Of a DNA stretch of 64,000 nucleotides, positions 46,836 to 56,080 are shown piece after piece. The number at the start of each line of letters is the position of its first letter. Positions within the stretch are counted from its first letter, which is position 1. The stretch lies in the NCBI RefSeq assembly GCF_029714425.1, contig NZ_CP121668.1, positions 4,485,501 to 4,549,500 on the forward strand, in the 5' to 3' direction. The DNA comes from Bradyrhizobium sp. CB2312. GTDB taxonomy: Bacteria; Pseudomonadota; Alphaproteobacteria; Rhizobiales; Xanthobacteraceae. The notes below the pieces were generated by a model. The model searched no databases. It had not been told where the DNA came from and saw only the letters and a program-made list of their open reading frames with translations. The position numbers and the translations under genes were made by a program.

Positions 46836-47276
46836 ATGAGCGCCGACGAAAGGGGCAGGCAGATGCTCAAGGAGTTCCGCGAGTTCGCCATGAAGGGCAA
46901 CGTCGTCGATCTCGCGGTCGGCGTCATCATCGGTGCGGCCTTCGGCGCCATCGTCACGTCGCTGGTCGGTGACATCATCATGCCGATCATTGGCGCGGCG
47001 ACCGGCGGCCTCGACTTCTCGAACTACTTCGTCCCCTTGTCGAAGTCGGTCACCGCCACCAATTTAGCGGATGCGAAAAAGCAAGGCGCAGTCCTTGCTT
47101 ACGGTAGCTTCCTGACGCTGACGATCAACTTCATCATCATCGCCTTCGTGCTGTTCCTGGTGATCCGCGCCATGAACACGTTAAAGCGCAAGGAAGAGAC
47201 CAAGCCTGCGGAGCCGCCGAAGCCGTCGGAAGAGGTCGTTCTGCTGACCGAGATCCGCGATCTCCTCAAGAAGTGA
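46836..47276 (+). CDS. mscL: Large-conductance mechanosensitive channel
   Basis: The 146-residue product contains the MscL core [44 protein letters not shown], a periplasmic loop and a second helix at about residues 92-115. A charged C-terminal helix ends [13 protein letters not shown]. It opens on hypo-osmotic shock. GGGGGAG precedes the ATG at 46836. It lies 27 bases after dapA. Confidence 0.96.
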   Translation: MSADERGRQMLKEFREFAMKGNVVDLAVGVIIGAAFGAIVTSLVGDIIMPIIGAATGGLDFSNYFVPLSKSVTATNLADAKKQGAVLAYGSFLTLTINFIIIAFVLFLVIRAMNTLKRKEETKPAEPPKPSEEVVLLTEIRDLLKK

Positions 47277-47346
47277 CGCGCGCGCTTCACCCAAACTGTT
47301 AGCTTTGCAGCGCATCTCGATCAGGTTTGACTCAGGTTTCACTTGC

Positions 47347-47820
47347 ATGGCCGATAAGAACGAACGTCCGATCAAGGTCATGGCGGAAAATCGCAAGGCC
47401 CGCTTCAACTATGCGATCGAGGACACGATCGAAGCGGGCATTGCGCTGACCGGCACCGAGGTGAAGTCGATCCGCAACGGCAAGAGCACGATTGCCGAAT
47501 CCTACGCGGACTCGAAGAACGGCGAGATCTGGCTGATCAACGCCACCATTCCCGAATATCTCCAGGGCAACCGCTTCAACCACGAGCCGAAGCGGCCGCG
47601 AAAGCTGCTGCTGCATCGCCGCCAGATCAACAAATTGATGGGCGCGGTCGATCGCGAGGGCATGACGCTGATCCCGCTCAAGCTTTACTTCAACGAGCGC
47701 GGACGGGCCAAGCTGCAGCTTGCGGTTGCAAAGGGCAAGAAGCTGCACGACAAGCGCGAGAGCGAGAAGAAGCGCGACTGGAGCCGCGAGAAGGGCCGCC
47801 TGATGCGGGCGAGGGGATAG
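47347..47820 (+). CDS. smpB: SsrA-binding protein SmpB
   Basis: The 157-residue product from ATG 47347 has [63 protein letters not shown] and a basic C-terminal helix ([22 protein letters not shown]). It works with tmRNA to rescue stalled ribosomes. I found no ssrA-like sequence nearby. Confidence 0.97.
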   Translation: MADKNERPIKVMAENRKARFNYAIEDTIEAGIALTGTEVKSIRNGKSTIAESYADSKNGEIWLINATIPEYLQGNRFNHEPKRPRKLLLHRRQINKLMGAVDREGMTLIPLKLYFNERGRAKLQLAVAKGKKLHDKRESEKKRDWSREKGRLMRARG

Positions 47821-47848
47821 CGCAAGAGGATAGCGGCAAGAGGACGGG

Positions 47849-48430
47849 ATGTCTCAGAAGAACCTGCTCGAGGTCGATTGGAGCCAGATTCCCGCGCCGG
47901 CCGATGACGGCGGCGCTGCGCACCTCAAGGGCATGACGCTGCCGGCGATCACCCTACTCGCGACCGACGATACGTCAGTGACATTGTCGGCGCTGTCAGG
48001 CCGAACCGTGGTGTTCGCCTATCCGCGCACCGGCGAGCCCGGCAAGATCGCGCTGGTGGACGATTGGGACATGATCCCGGGCGCGCGCGGCTGCACGCCG
48101 CAGACCTGCGCCTTCCGTGATTTGTTCGCCGAGCTGAAGGCGGCCGGTGCCTCGCAGGTGTTCGGGCTCTCGACCCAGAGCAACGAATACCAGACCGAGA
48201 TGGCCTCGCGGCTGCATCTGCCGTTCCCCGTGCTGTCGGACGAGAAGCTGGCGCTCACACGCGCCCTGAAGCTGCCGACCATGGAGGTCGCAGGGCTGAC
48301 GCTGATCAAGCGCCTCGCGCTGATCATCGACGATGCCAGCATCACGCATGTGTTCTATCCGGTGTTCCCGCCCGACCGGAATGCCGGCGACGTGCTCGAC
48401 TGGCTGAAGGCGAATCCCGCCAAGGGATAG
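47849..48430 (+). CDS. Peroxiredoxin, Bcp/PrxQ-like
   Basis: The 193-residue thioredoxin-fold protein has GARGCTPQTCAFRDLFAELKAAGASQVFGLSTQ. C82 is the likely peroxidatic and C87 the resolving cysteine, five apart as in Bcp. It should reduce peroxides using thioredoxin. It follows smpB by 28 bases and may share its transcript. Its stop lies three bases from that of the convergent glycosylase gene. Confidence 0.88.
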   Translation: MSQKNLLEVDWSQIPAPADDGGAAHLKGMTLPAITLLATDDTSVTLSALSGRTVVFAYPRTGEPGKIALVDDWDMIPGARGCTPQTCAFRDLFAELKAAGASQVFGLSTQSNEYQTEMASRLHLPFPVLSDEKLALTRALKLPTMEVAGLTLIKRLALIIDDASITHVFYPVFPPDRNAGDVLDWLKANPAKG

Positions 48431-48433
48431 TCG

Positions 48434-49108
48434 TTAGTCGAGATCCGCCTTCACCTTTGCGAACACGGACCGGAACATGTCAGGCGTCAGCACGCCGGTG
48501 TTCGTGTTGTAGCGCGAGCAGTGATAGCTGTCGTAGAGCCTGACCGCGCCGGCCTGATGCACGGCGCCGTGGCCGAAGGGAGCTTGCGAGCCCTTCAGAT
48601 TCAGCGGCTTGAGCACGGTGTCGTGCGCAATCCGTCCGAGCGCGACGATCGCGCGCAGGTTCGGCATGGTCGCGAGGTTGGCGGCGAGAAACTGGCGGCA
48701 GGTGTTGATCTCGACCGGCAGCGGCTTGTTCTGCGGCGGAACGCAGTGCACGGCATTGGCGATGCGGCAGTCGATCAGTTTGAGGCCGTCATCGGGACGG
48801 GCCTGATAGTTGCCCTTGGCAAAGCCGTATTCGAGCAGCGTGGCGTAGAGCAGGTCGCCGGCATAGTCGCCCGTGAAGGGGCGGCCGGTGCGGTTGGCGC
48901 CCTGCATCCCCGGCGCGAGGCCAACGATCAGGAGCCGCGCCTTGATGTCGCCGAAGGGAGCGACCGGCGCGTTGTGCCATAACGGCTCGCGCGCCCGATT
49001 CGCCTCGCGAAAGGCGACCAGGCGCGGACAGAGCGGACAATCACGGTCGGGGACGACGGTAAGAGGCTGGCGGCTCGACCGGGCCGCCTCACTCCTCAAA
49101 GTCGTCAT
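48434..49108 (-). CDS. Family 5 uracil-DNA glycosylase (UDGb-like)
   Basis: From ATG 49108 behind GAGGGG the 224-residue product carries the family 5 motif GLAPGMQGANRTGRPFTGDYAG and the late DSYHCSRYNTNTG motif. Cysteines at C24 and C27 (DCPLCPRL) plus VHCVPP and NTCRQF supply a 4Fe-4S site. UDGb enzymes remove uracil, hypoxanthine and other deaminated bases. The start lies 20 bases inside the NYN gene, so the two are coupled. Confidence 0.9.
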   Translation of the reverse strand: MTTLRSEAARSSRQPLTVVPDRDCPLCPRLVAFREANRAREPLWHNAPVAPFGDIKARLLIVGLAPGMQGANRTGRPFTGDYAGDLLYATLLEYGFAKGNYQARPDDGLKLIDCRIANAVHCVPPQNKPLPVEINTCRQFLAANLATMPNLRAIVALGRIAHDTVLKPLNLKGSQAPFGHGAVHQAGAVRLYDSYHCSRYNTNTGVLTPDMFRSVFAKVKADLD

Positions 49109-49736
49109 CGCCCCTCGGCGCCATCGTGGTTGCGCGCTGGAGGAATTGCGGGGCGTGGTGGCGTCCCTCGCCACGCTCGCCGCGATCACGCGGGGCGGGG
49201 CGTTCGGACGGGTCGCGGCCGAGCTTGGACTGCAGCTCGACGAGGTCGGTGAAGACGTCGGCCTGGCGGCGCAGCTCGTCGGCGATCATCGGCGGCTGGC
49301 TGGCGATGGTGGAGACTACGGTGACCCGCACGCCTCGGCGCTGGACGGCCTCGACCAGGGAGCGGAAATCGCCGTCACCCGAGAACAGCACCATCTGGTC
49401 GATGTGCTCGGCGAGCTCCATGGCATCCACGGCGAGCTCGATGTCCATGTTGCCCTTGACCTTGCGGCGGCCGGAAGCGTCGATGAATTCCTTGGTCGCC
49501 TTGGTGACGACGGTGTAGCCGTTGTAGTCCAGCCAGTCGATCAGCGGGCGGATCGAGGAGTATTCCTGATCCTCGATGATCGCGGTGTAGTAGAACGCCC
49601 GCAGCAAGGTTCCGCGGCTCTGAAACTCCTTCAGCAGGCGCTTGTAGTCGATGTCGAAGCCCAGGGTTTTCGCCGTGGCGTAGAGATTGGCCCCATCGAT
49701 GAAGAGCGCGATCTTGTTGGTAGGGGAAGGTGACAT
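49089..49736 (-). CDS. NYN domain protein, LabA/DUF88-like nuclease
   Basis: The 215-residue product shows the PIN-like NYN core: KIALFIDGANLYATAKTLG, KGNMDIELAVDAMELA and QMVLFSGDGDFRSLVEAVQRRG, with the acidic metal-binding residues. The C-terminal 40 residues are Arg/Asp-rich and disordered. NYN proteins are RNases of uncertain target. Its 3' end overlaps the uracil-DNA glycosylase start, hinting at a nucleic-acid-quality pair; it is divergent from rpoZ. Confidence 0.9.
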   Translation of the reverse strand: MSPSPTNKIALFIDGANLYATAKTLGFDIDYKRLLKEFQSRGTLLRAFYYTAIIEDQEYSSIRPLIDWLDYNGYTVVTKATKEFIDASGRRKVKGNMDIELAVDAMELAEHIDQMVLFSGDGDFRSLVEAVQRRGVRVTVVSTIASQPPMIADELRRQADVFTDLVELQSKLGRDPSERPAPRDRGERGEGRHHAPQFLQRATTMAPRGDDDFEE

Positions 49737-50063
49737 TCAGTTGCTCGCGTAGTGCTTGTGATTGATCGTTTATTGTTGGCGCGGCGGCAGCACGCCGCGC
49801 ACTTCAAAGTGCTGCCGAAGCCCGTCGAAACCGCAAATCCGGAGAAGTCGGGGCAATCAAGGTATAGTTATGGCGGTCGCGCATACACCCGGCGCTGCCC
49901 CGTCCGACAGCCCGGAAAATCACTCGACCCAGCCCCAATGTGGGGGTAGCAGAGCCGTTTGGCGAGGCCAAATCACAATTTGGCCTTGCGAAACCGCCCC
50001 GGCCCCTATAACTAGCCCCGATCATCCACATATTTCGTCCCACCCACAACGGAGCGACAGTCC
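49737..50063. other. rpoZ/NYN divergent gap with overlapping hairpins
   Basis: No gene is seen. GCGCGGCG/CGCCGCGC (49779-49786 and 49793-49800) and GGCAGCAC/GTGCTGCC (49786-49793 and 49809-49816) are mutually exclusive hairpins. A further hairpin AGGCCAAAT/ATTTGGCCT lies at 49965-49986. TATAAC at 50007-50012 with TTGCGA at 49986-49991 is a possible rpoZ promoter with a short 15-base spacer. Confidence 0.45.
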
Positions 50064-50456
50064 ATGGCTCGCGTCACCGTAGAAGATTGTATCGACAAGG
50101 TCGACAACCGGTTTGACCTGGTCCTGCTGGCCGCCCACCGTGCCCGCATGATTTCGTCCGGTTCACAACTAACGGTTGACCGTGATAACGACAAGAACCC
50201 TGTTGTGTCTTTGCGCGAAATTGCCGACACGACAATCTCGCCGGAGGACCTCCGCGAGGAGCTGGTGCATTCGCTCCAGAAGTTCGTCGAGGTCGACGAG
50301 CCCGAGCCGGACACCGTGCCGCTGATCGGTTCCGCCGGCGCCAGCGTCGATGCGGACGATACCGAAGTTGCCGTCGAGCGCATGACCGAAGAGGAGCTCC
50401 TGAAGGGTCTCGAAGGCCTCGCGCCGCCCGAGGAGCAGCCCGAGGAAGACGAGTAA
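50064..50456 (+). CDS. rpoZ: RNA polymerase omega subunit
   Basis: The 130-residue product begins [20 protein letters not shown]. It has [34 protein letters not shown], the omega core, and an acidic C-terminal tail. It aids beta-prime assembly and is one site of ppGpp action. It lies directly upstream of rsh, the conserved order in proteobacteria, with a terminator between. Confidence 0.97.
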   Translation: MARVTVEDCIDKVDNRFDLVLLAAHRARMISSGSQLTVDRDNDKNPVVSLREIADTTISPEDLREELVHSLQKFVEVDEPEPDTVPLIGSAGASVDADDTEVAVERMTEEELLKGLEGLAPPEEQPEEDE

Positions 50457-50495
50457 ATCGTCCCATCGCAGTCATCGACTTCTTGTGATCTTATC

Positions 50496-50529
50496 AAGGG
50501 CCCGAACCGTTGTTCGGGCCTTTGCTTTT
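50496..50529 (+). terminator. Intrinsic terminator of rpoZ
   Basis: GGCCCGAAC (50499-50507), loop CGTT, GTTCGGGCC (50512-50520), then TTTGCTTTTG. It would end most rpoZ transcripts before rsh. Confidence 0.85.
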
Positions 50530-50665
50530 GTTGGCGTTTTCGTGGTTACCATAGCGTTGCCGGTTCGCGCTGGGCCCTGTCACTGAATTGATCGGGACGC
50601 GCGCGGGATCGGAGCTAGGATGTATACAACGGGCTCTCTCGTGGTCCGTTCGAAGGCAGGATGGC

Positions 50666-52951
50666 ATGGTGTATCGGCGCCGCAGACCAATGCAGATGCT
50701 GGCCGCAACCGAATCGGTTGCCATGGCCCCGTCTGCGCCGGTGGCCCGGCCGGCCAAGCCCCGCGCGCGCATGATGCGTCAATATGACCTCGTCGAACGC
50801 GTCCGGTCCTACAATCCCAACACCAACGAAGACCTGCTGAACCGCGCCTATGTCTACGCCATGAAGGCGCATGGCTCGCAGACCCGCGCCTCGGGCGATC
50901 CGTACTTCTCGCACCCGCTCGAAGTGGCGGCGATCCTCACCGACCTCAAGCTCGACGACGCCACCATCGTCGCTGCGCTGCTGCACGACACGATCGAGGA
51001 CACCGAGGCGACGCGGGCCGAGATCGACCAGATCTTCGGCCCCGAGATCGGCGCGCTGGTCGAGGGCCTGACCAAGCTGAAGCGGCTGGAGCTGGTCTCG
51101 CGCGAGGCCAAGCAGGCCGAGAACCTGCGCAAATTGCTGCTGGCGATTGCCGACGATGTCCGCGTGCTGCTGGTTAAGCTCGCCGACCGCCTGCACAACA
51201 TGCGGACGCTGGACTTCGTGCCGACGGAATCGCGCCGCCGTATCGCCGAGGAGACGCTCGACATCTATGCGCCGCTCGCCGGGCGCATGGGCATGCAGGA
51301 GATGCGCGAGGAGCTGGAGGACCTGTCCTTCCGCACTCTCGATCCCGAGGCCTATTCGGTGGTGATGCAGCGGCTCGACGCGCTCGCCGAGCGCAACCGC
51401 AATCTGATCGGCGAGATCGAGGACCAGCTCTCCAACAATCTGCGCCACCGCGGCTTGGGCGCGCGCGTCTACGGCCGCCGCAAGAAGCCATTCTCGATCT
51501 GGACCAAGATGGAGCGCAAGTCGGTCGGCTTCGAGCAATTGTCCGACATCTTCGGCTTTCGCCTCGTCGTCAACGACATCGAGTCCTGCTATCGCGCGCT
51601 CGGCATCGTCCACACCACCTGGCCGGTCGTGCCGGGACGCTTCAAGGACTACATCTCGACGCCGAAGCAGAACGACTACCGCTCGATCCACACCACAGTG
51701 ATCGGGCCCGGCAACCAGCGCGTCGAGCTCCAGATCCGCACCGAGGCGATGGACCAGATCGCCGAGCGCGGCATCGCCGCGCACGTGTTCTACAAGGAGG
51801 GCGTCGGCTCGCCGACCGAATTCCTCAAGCGCGAGTCCAACGCGTTCGCCTGGCTGCGCCACACCATCGGCATCCTCTCGGAGAGCGCCAACCCCGAGGA
51901 ATTCCTCGAGCATACAAAGCTCGAGCTGTTCCACGACCAGGTGTTCTGCTTCACCCCGAAGGGCAAGCTGATCGCGCTGCCGCGCCATGCCAACGTGATC
52001 GACTTCGCCTATGCGGTACATACCGACGTTGGCAACAGCGCGGTCGGCTGCAAGATCAACGGCAAGTTCGCGCCTTTGTCCTCGGAGCTCCAGAACGGCG
52101 ACGAGGTCGAGGTGCTGACCTCGGAAGCACAATCGGCGCCGCCCTCGGCCTGGGAGACGCTCGCGGTCACCGGCAAGGCGCGCGCCGCGATCCGCCGCGC
52201 CACGCGCACCGCGGTGCGCGATCAATATGCCGGCCTCGGCCGCCGCATCGTCGAGCGCCTGTTCGAGCGCGCCAAGATCGAATATGCCGACGACAAGCTC
52301 AAGGGCGCGCTGCCGCGGCTGGCGCGCACCTCGATCGAGGACGTCATGGCGGCCGTCGGCCGGGGCGAGATCAAGGCCTCCAACGTCGCGCGTGCGATGT
52401 ACCCCGACTACAAGGAGGAGCGCGTCGCGCGCTATGGCATCAAGAAGGGCCTTGCCGCCAAGCTCAAGGACAAATCGTCCGAGCCGCCGCGCAGCGCGGT
52501 CGCGATCCCGATCCGCGGCATCAATTCCGACCTGCCGGTGAAGTTCGCGCCGAACGGCGGCGCCGTGCCGGGTGACCGCATCGTCGGCATCGTGACGCCG
52601 GGCGAGGGCATCACGATCTATCCGATCCAGGCGCCGGCCCTGAAGGATTTCGAGGAGGAGCCGGAGCGCTGGCTCGACGTCCGCTGGGACATCGAGGACA
52701 CCGCGCCGCAGCGCTTCCCGGCCCGCATCAAGGTCGAGAACGTCAACGAGCCCGGCGCGCTGGCGCAGATCGCGACCGTGATCGCCGAGCACGACGGCAA
52801 CATCGACAATATCAGCATGCAGCGCCGCTCGCCCGACTTCACGGAGACGACGATCGATCTCGAAGTCTACGACCTCAAGCATTTGAGCGCGATCCTGGCC
52901 CAGCTGCGCGCGAAGGCGGTCGTCGCCAAAGTCGAACGTGTTAATGGATGA
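50666..52951 (+). CDS. rsh: Bifunctional (p)ppGpp synthetase/hydrolase
   Basis: The 761-residue product uses ATG 50666 (GGCAGG upstream); ATG 50723 and ATG 50771 are alternatives. The HD hydrolase has HPLEVAAILTDL and LLHDTIEDTEAT, the synthetase domain has DYRSIHTTVIGPGNQRVELQIRT, and the TGS domain starts VFCFTPKGKLIALP. A C-terminal ACT domain has NEPGALAQIATVIAEHDGNIDNI. Both active sites look intact, as expected of the single Rsh of alphaproteobacteria. It controls the stringent response. Confidence 0.97.
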   Translation: MVYRRRRPMQMLAATESVAMAPSAPVARPAKPRARMMRQYDLVERVRSYNPNTNEDLLNRAYVYAMKAHGSQTRASGDPYFSHPLEVAAILTDLKLDDATIVAALLHDTIEDTEATRAEIDQIFGPEIGALVEGLTKLKRLELVSREAKQAENLRKLLLAIADDVRVLLVKLADRLHNMRTLDFVPTESRRRIAEETLDIYAPLAGRMGMQEMREELEDLSFRTLDPEAYSVVMQRLDALAERNRNLIGEIEDQLSNNLRHRGLGARVYGRRKKPFSIWTKMERKSVGFEQLSDIFGFRLVVNDIESCYRALGIVHTTWPVVPGRFKDYISTPKQNDYRSIHTTVIGPGNQRVELQIRTEAMDQIAERGIAAHVFYKEGVGSPTEFLKRESNAFAWLRHTIGILSESANPEEFLEHTKLELFHDQVFCFTPKGKLIALPRHANVIDFAYAVHTDVGNSAVGCKINGKFAPLSSELQNGDEVEVLTSEAQSAPPSAWETLAVTGKARAAIRRATRTAVRDQYAGLGRRIVERLFERAKIEYADDKLKGALPRLARTSIEDVMAAVGRGEIKASNVARAMYPDYKEERVARYGIKKGLAAKLKDKSSEPPRSAVAIPIRGINSDLPVKFAPNGGAVPGDRIVGIVTPGEGITIYPIQAPALKDFEEEPERWLDVRWDIEDTAPQRFPARIKVENVNEPGALAQIATVIAEHDGNIDNISMQRRSPDFTETTIDLEVYDLKHLSAILAQLRAKAVVAKVERVNG

Positions 52952-53034
52952 AGCTCGTCGTTGCCGGGCTTGACCCGGCAACCCATCTTTTCAAAGAAGA
53001 TGGATGCGCGGGTCGAGCCCGCGCATGACGAGCT
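52952..53034. repeat. Two-hairpin GTCAT...ATGAC-type repeat, copy C
   Basis: AGCTCGTC and GACGAGCT enclose hairpin TTGCCGGG-CTTGA-CCCGGCAA, then CCATCTT and AAGATGG around the centre, then hairpin GCGCGGG-TCGAG-CCCGCGC and ATGAC. It sits between rsh and pdxJ. The stems differ from copies A and B but keep the layout. Confidence 0.8.
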
Positions 53035-53062
53035 GAGTAATGTCGCACAAGTGAGTCCTGAA

Positions 53063-53815
53063 ATGCCCGCATCCCCGCTCCGCCTCGGCGTCAATATCGA
53101 CCACGTCGCGACCGTCCGTAACGCGCGCGGCGGCCGCCATCCCGATCCGGTGCGCGCCGCGCTGCTGGCGATCGAGGCCGGCGCCGACGGCATCACCGCG
53201 CACTTACGCGAAGACCGCCGGCACATCCGCGACGAGGACATGGCGCGGCTGAAGGCCGGGATCTCCAAGCCGCTGAATTTCGAAATGGCGGCGACCGACG
53301 ACATGATGCGCATCTCGCTCGCCACCAAGCCGCACGCGGTGTGCCTGGTGCCCGAGCGCCGGCAGGAGGTGACGACCGAAGGCGGGCTCGATGTGGTTGG
53401 CCAGCACAATGCGCTCGCGCCCTATATCGCGCGGCTGAACGATGCCGGCATCCGCGTCTCGCTGTTCATCGCCGCCGACCCCGCGCAGATCGAGATGGCG
53501 GCGCGGCTGCGCGCGCCCGTGATCGAGATCCACACCGGCGCCTGGTGCGATGCCGTCGTTGACGGCCACGCCGACAAGGCGGAAGCCGAATGGCAGCGGA
53601 TCGTGGCGGGGGCGAAGCTGGCAAAACAAGCCGGGCTCGAGGTTCACGCCGGCCATGGCCTCGACTATGCGACGGCGGAGAAGATTGCGGCGCTGCCGGA
53701 GATCATGGAGCTCAACATCGGCTACTACATGATCGGCGAGGCGCTGTTCGTCGGCCTCGCCGAGACGGTGCGCAGCATGCGCGCCGCGATGGACCGCGGC
53801 CGGAGCCGGGCATGA
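53063..53815 (+). CDS. pdxJ: Pyridoxine 5'-phosphate synthase
   Basis: From ATG 53063 the 250-residue product has [35 protein letters not shown] and [14 protein letters not shown]...[15 protein letters not shown]. It closes the pyridine ring of vitamin B6 from DXP and 3-amino-1-hydroxyacetone phosphate. Upstream in-frame codons belong to the repeat and are excluded. Its stop overlaps acpS as ATGA. Confidence 0.97.
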   Translation: MPASPLRLGVNIDHVATVRNARGGRHPDPVRAALLAIEAGADGITAHLREDRRHIRDEDMARLKAGISKPLNFEMAATDDMMRISLATKPHAVCLVPERRQEVTTEGGLDVVGQHNALAPYIARLNDAGIRVSLFIAADPAQIEMAARLRAPVIEIHTGAWCDAVVDGHADKAEAEWQRIVAGAKLAKQAGLEVHAGHGLDYATAEKIAALPEIMELNIGYYMIGEALFVGLAETVRSMRAAMDRGRSRA

Positions 53816-54231
53816 TCATCGGCATCGGCTCCGACCTGATCGACATCACCCGCGTGGCCAAGGTGATCGAGCGCCATGGCGAGCGCTTCCTCGACCGCAT
53901 CTTCACCGCGGCCGAGCGGGCCAAGGCGGAGCGGCGCGCCAAGAGCGAGAGGATGGTGGTGGCGACCTACGCCAAGCGCTTCGCCGCCAAGGAGGCCTGC
54001 TCCAAGGCGCTCGGCACCGGCATCAGGCGCGGCGTGTGGTGGCGCGACATGGGCGTGGTCAACCTGCCGGGCGGGCGGCCGACCATGCAGCTGACCGGCG
54101 GCGCCCGGGCCCGGCTCGAGGCCCTGACTCCGGAGGGATTCGAGGCAAGAATCGACCTGTCGATCACCGACGACTGGCCGCTCGCCCAGGCCTTCGTCGT
54201 CATTTCGGCTGTCCCGCTGGCCAAGCCCTGA
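53812..54231 (+). CDS. acpS: Holo-[acyl-carrier-protein] synthase
   Basis: The 139-residue product starts [23 protein letters not shown] and has [16 protein letters not shown], the magnesium/CoA-binding helix of AcpS. It adds 4'-phosphopantetheine to ACP. It is translationally coupled to pdxJ; a 248-base AT-richer gap before lepB probably holds the next promoter. Confidence 0.97.
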   Translation: MIIGIGSDLIDITRVAKVIERHGERFLDRIFTAAERAKAERRAKSERMVVATYAKRFAAKEACSKALGTGIRRGVWWRDMGVVNLPGGRPTMQLTGGARARLEALTPEGFEARIDLSITDDWPLAQAFVVISAVPLAKP

Positions 54232-54479
54232 CCTTTCCGCGTTCATTTTATAATTCATATTAAAAATCAATATCTTATGCGATTTTGATGCGATCCTTGA
54301 TTGCGTGGCCTCCGACAACCGTCTAAAAGTCCGCGGACGCAAATCAGGCTGGGCGAATTCGGCTTTACGTCGGAATTGGCCCTCATTATCAGAATCAGGA
54401 CAATCTCCTCGGGCTGCGAGCGATGGACTGCTCGCGGGAGGAGGGCGCTCTGTGACCGCCGGCCGGAATTGAGAGAGCA

Positions 54480-55253
54480 ATGAGCGTGACTTCGGGAACG
54501 AAAACTGAGAGCGGCGTCGGCGAAACGATCCGGGTCGTGATCCATGCTCTCCTGATCGCGCTGGTGATCCGCACCTTTCTGTTCCAGCCCTTCAACATCC
54601 CGTCGGGCTCGATGAAGGCGACGCTGCTGGTCGGCGATTATCTGTTCGTCTCGAAATATTCCTACGGCTACAGCCACTACTCGATCCCGTTCTCGCCGCC
54701 GCTGTTCTCGGGGCGAATCTGGGGCGCGGACCCGAACCGCGGCGACGTCGTCGTGTTTCGCCTGCCGAGGGAAGACTCCACCGACTACATCAAGCGCGTG
54801 ATCGGTCTTCCTGGCGACCGCATCCAGATGAAAGACGGGCTGCTCTACATCAACGACGTGCCGGTGCAGCGCGAACGGCTGAGCGACTTCGTCGGCGAAG
54901 ACCCTTGCAGTTCGTCCGACACGGAGCGGGTCACGACGGCGCGGGTGAAGCGCTGGAAGGAGGTGCTGCCGAACGGCGTCTCCTACGAGACCCTCGATTG
55001 CGTCGATAACGGCTTCTACGACAGCACCAGTGTCTACACCGTGCCGCCCGGCCATTTCTTCATGATGGGCGACAATCGCGACAACTCGACCGACAGCCGC
55101 GTCCAGTCGGCGGTGGGTTACGTGCCGCAGGAGAACCTGATCGGCCGCGCCCAGATGATCTTCTTCTCGATCGGCCAGGGCGAGCATGCCTGGATGTTCT
55201 GGCGCTGGCCGTGGTCGGTGCGCTGGAATCGTTTCTTCAAAATCGTCCGATGA
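54480..55253 (+). CDS. lepB: Signal peptidase I
   Basis: The 257-residue protein has one N-terminal membrane helix and the catalytic serine in FNIPSGSMKATLLVGDYLFVSKYSYG. The general-base lysine lies in DYIKRVIGLPGD, and the GDNRDNSTDSR box follows. It cleaves signal peptides on the periplasmic face. It overlaps rnc by four bases (ATGA). Confidence 0.97.
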   Translation: MSVTSGTKTESGVGETIRVVIHALLIALVIRTFLFQPFNIPSGSMKATLLVGDYLFVSKYSYGYSHYSIPFSPPLFSGRIWGADPNRGDVVVFRLPREDSTDYIKRVIGLPGDRIQMKDGLLYINDVPVQRERLSDFVGEDPCSSSDTERVTTARVKRWKEVLPNGVSYETLDCVDNGFYDSTSVYTVPPGHFFMMGDNRDNSTDSRVQSAVGYVPQENLIGRAQMIFFSIGQGEHAWMFWRWPWSVRWNRFFKIVR

Positions 55254-56080
55254 AAGACGAAGCCAAGGACATCGCGACCCAATCAATCGAGGCGCAAGCC
55301 GCTCCTGAGGGCGAAGCTGCGACGAAGACGCCTGCCAAGAAGAAGCGGGCGCGGAGCAGCAAGAAGGACAAGGCGAAGGCGGCGGATGCCAATGCGGCGC
55401 TCGAGGCGCGCATCGGACACGGCTTCACTGACCCGAACCTGTTGATGCAGGCGATCACGCATGTCTCGGCGCTGAAGTCGGGGCGCAAGCGCGGCGACAG
55501 CTATCAGCGGCTGGAATTCCTAGGCGACCACGTGCTCGGCCTCGTCGTCTCCGACATGCTCTATCACGCCTTCCCGAACGCCGACGAAGGCGAGCTGTCG
55601 AAGCGGCTTGCCGAACTGGTGCGCAAGGAGAGCTGCGCCGATGTCGCAAAATCGCTCGGGCTGCTCGACGACATCAAGCTGGGGTCGGTCGGGTCCAGCG
55701 CCGATGCGCGCCTGCGCAAATCCATCCTCGGTGACATCTGCGAAGCCGTGATCGGCGCCATCTTCCTCGACGGTGGCCATGCGGCTGCGGCCGAGTTCGT
55801 CAAGCGCAACTGGACCGAGCGCATGCACAAGCCGCGGCGTCCGTTGCGCGATCCCAAGACTGTGCTGCAGGAATGGGCGCAGGGCAAGGGACTGCCGACG
55901 CCGGTTTACCGCGAGGTCGAGCGCACCGGCCCGCATCATGATCCGCAGTTTCGCGTTGCCGTGGACCTGCCGGGGCTGGCGCCGGCCGAAGGCGTCGGGG
56001 GCAGCAAGCGTGCGGCAGAGAAGGTGGCGGCCTCGGTCATGATCGAACGCGAAGGTGTTGGCGGCGGCAATGACGGCTGA
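55250..56080 (+). CDS. rnc: Ribonuclease III
   Basis: The 276-residue product starts at ATG 55250 with a roughly 45-residue Lys/Ala/Glu-rich extension not found in most RNase III. The catalytic signature is YQRLEFLGDHVLGLVVSDMLY; the second acidic site is DICEAVIGAIFLDGG. A dsRNA-binding domain with GGSKRAAEKVAA ends the protein. It processes rRNA and other duplex RNA. Its last 11 bases overlap era. Confidence 0.96.
   Translation: MKDEAKDIATQSIEAQAAPEGEAATKTPAKKKRARSSKKDKAKAADANAALEARIGHGFTDPNLLMQAITHVSALKSGRKRGDSYQRLEFLGDHVLGLVVSDMLYHAFPNADEGELSKRLAELVRKESCADVAKSLGLLDDIKLGSVGSSADARLRKSILGDICEAVIGAIFLDGGHAAAAEFVKRNWTERMHKPRRPLRDPKTVLQEWAQGKGLPTPVYREVERTGPHHDPQFRVAVDLPGLAPAEGVGGSKRAAEKVAASVMIEREGVGGGNDG

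Noticed and set aside
49737..50063. Possible tmRNA (ssrA) near smpB
   Set aside because: I looked for an alphaproteobacterial tag (ANDN...-type) and for the split tmRNA acceptor ends and found neither in this gap.
50615..52981. 788-codon open frame antisense to rsh
   Set aside because: The rsh gene has all expected domains. The antisense frame exists only because GC-rich third positions avoid stops.
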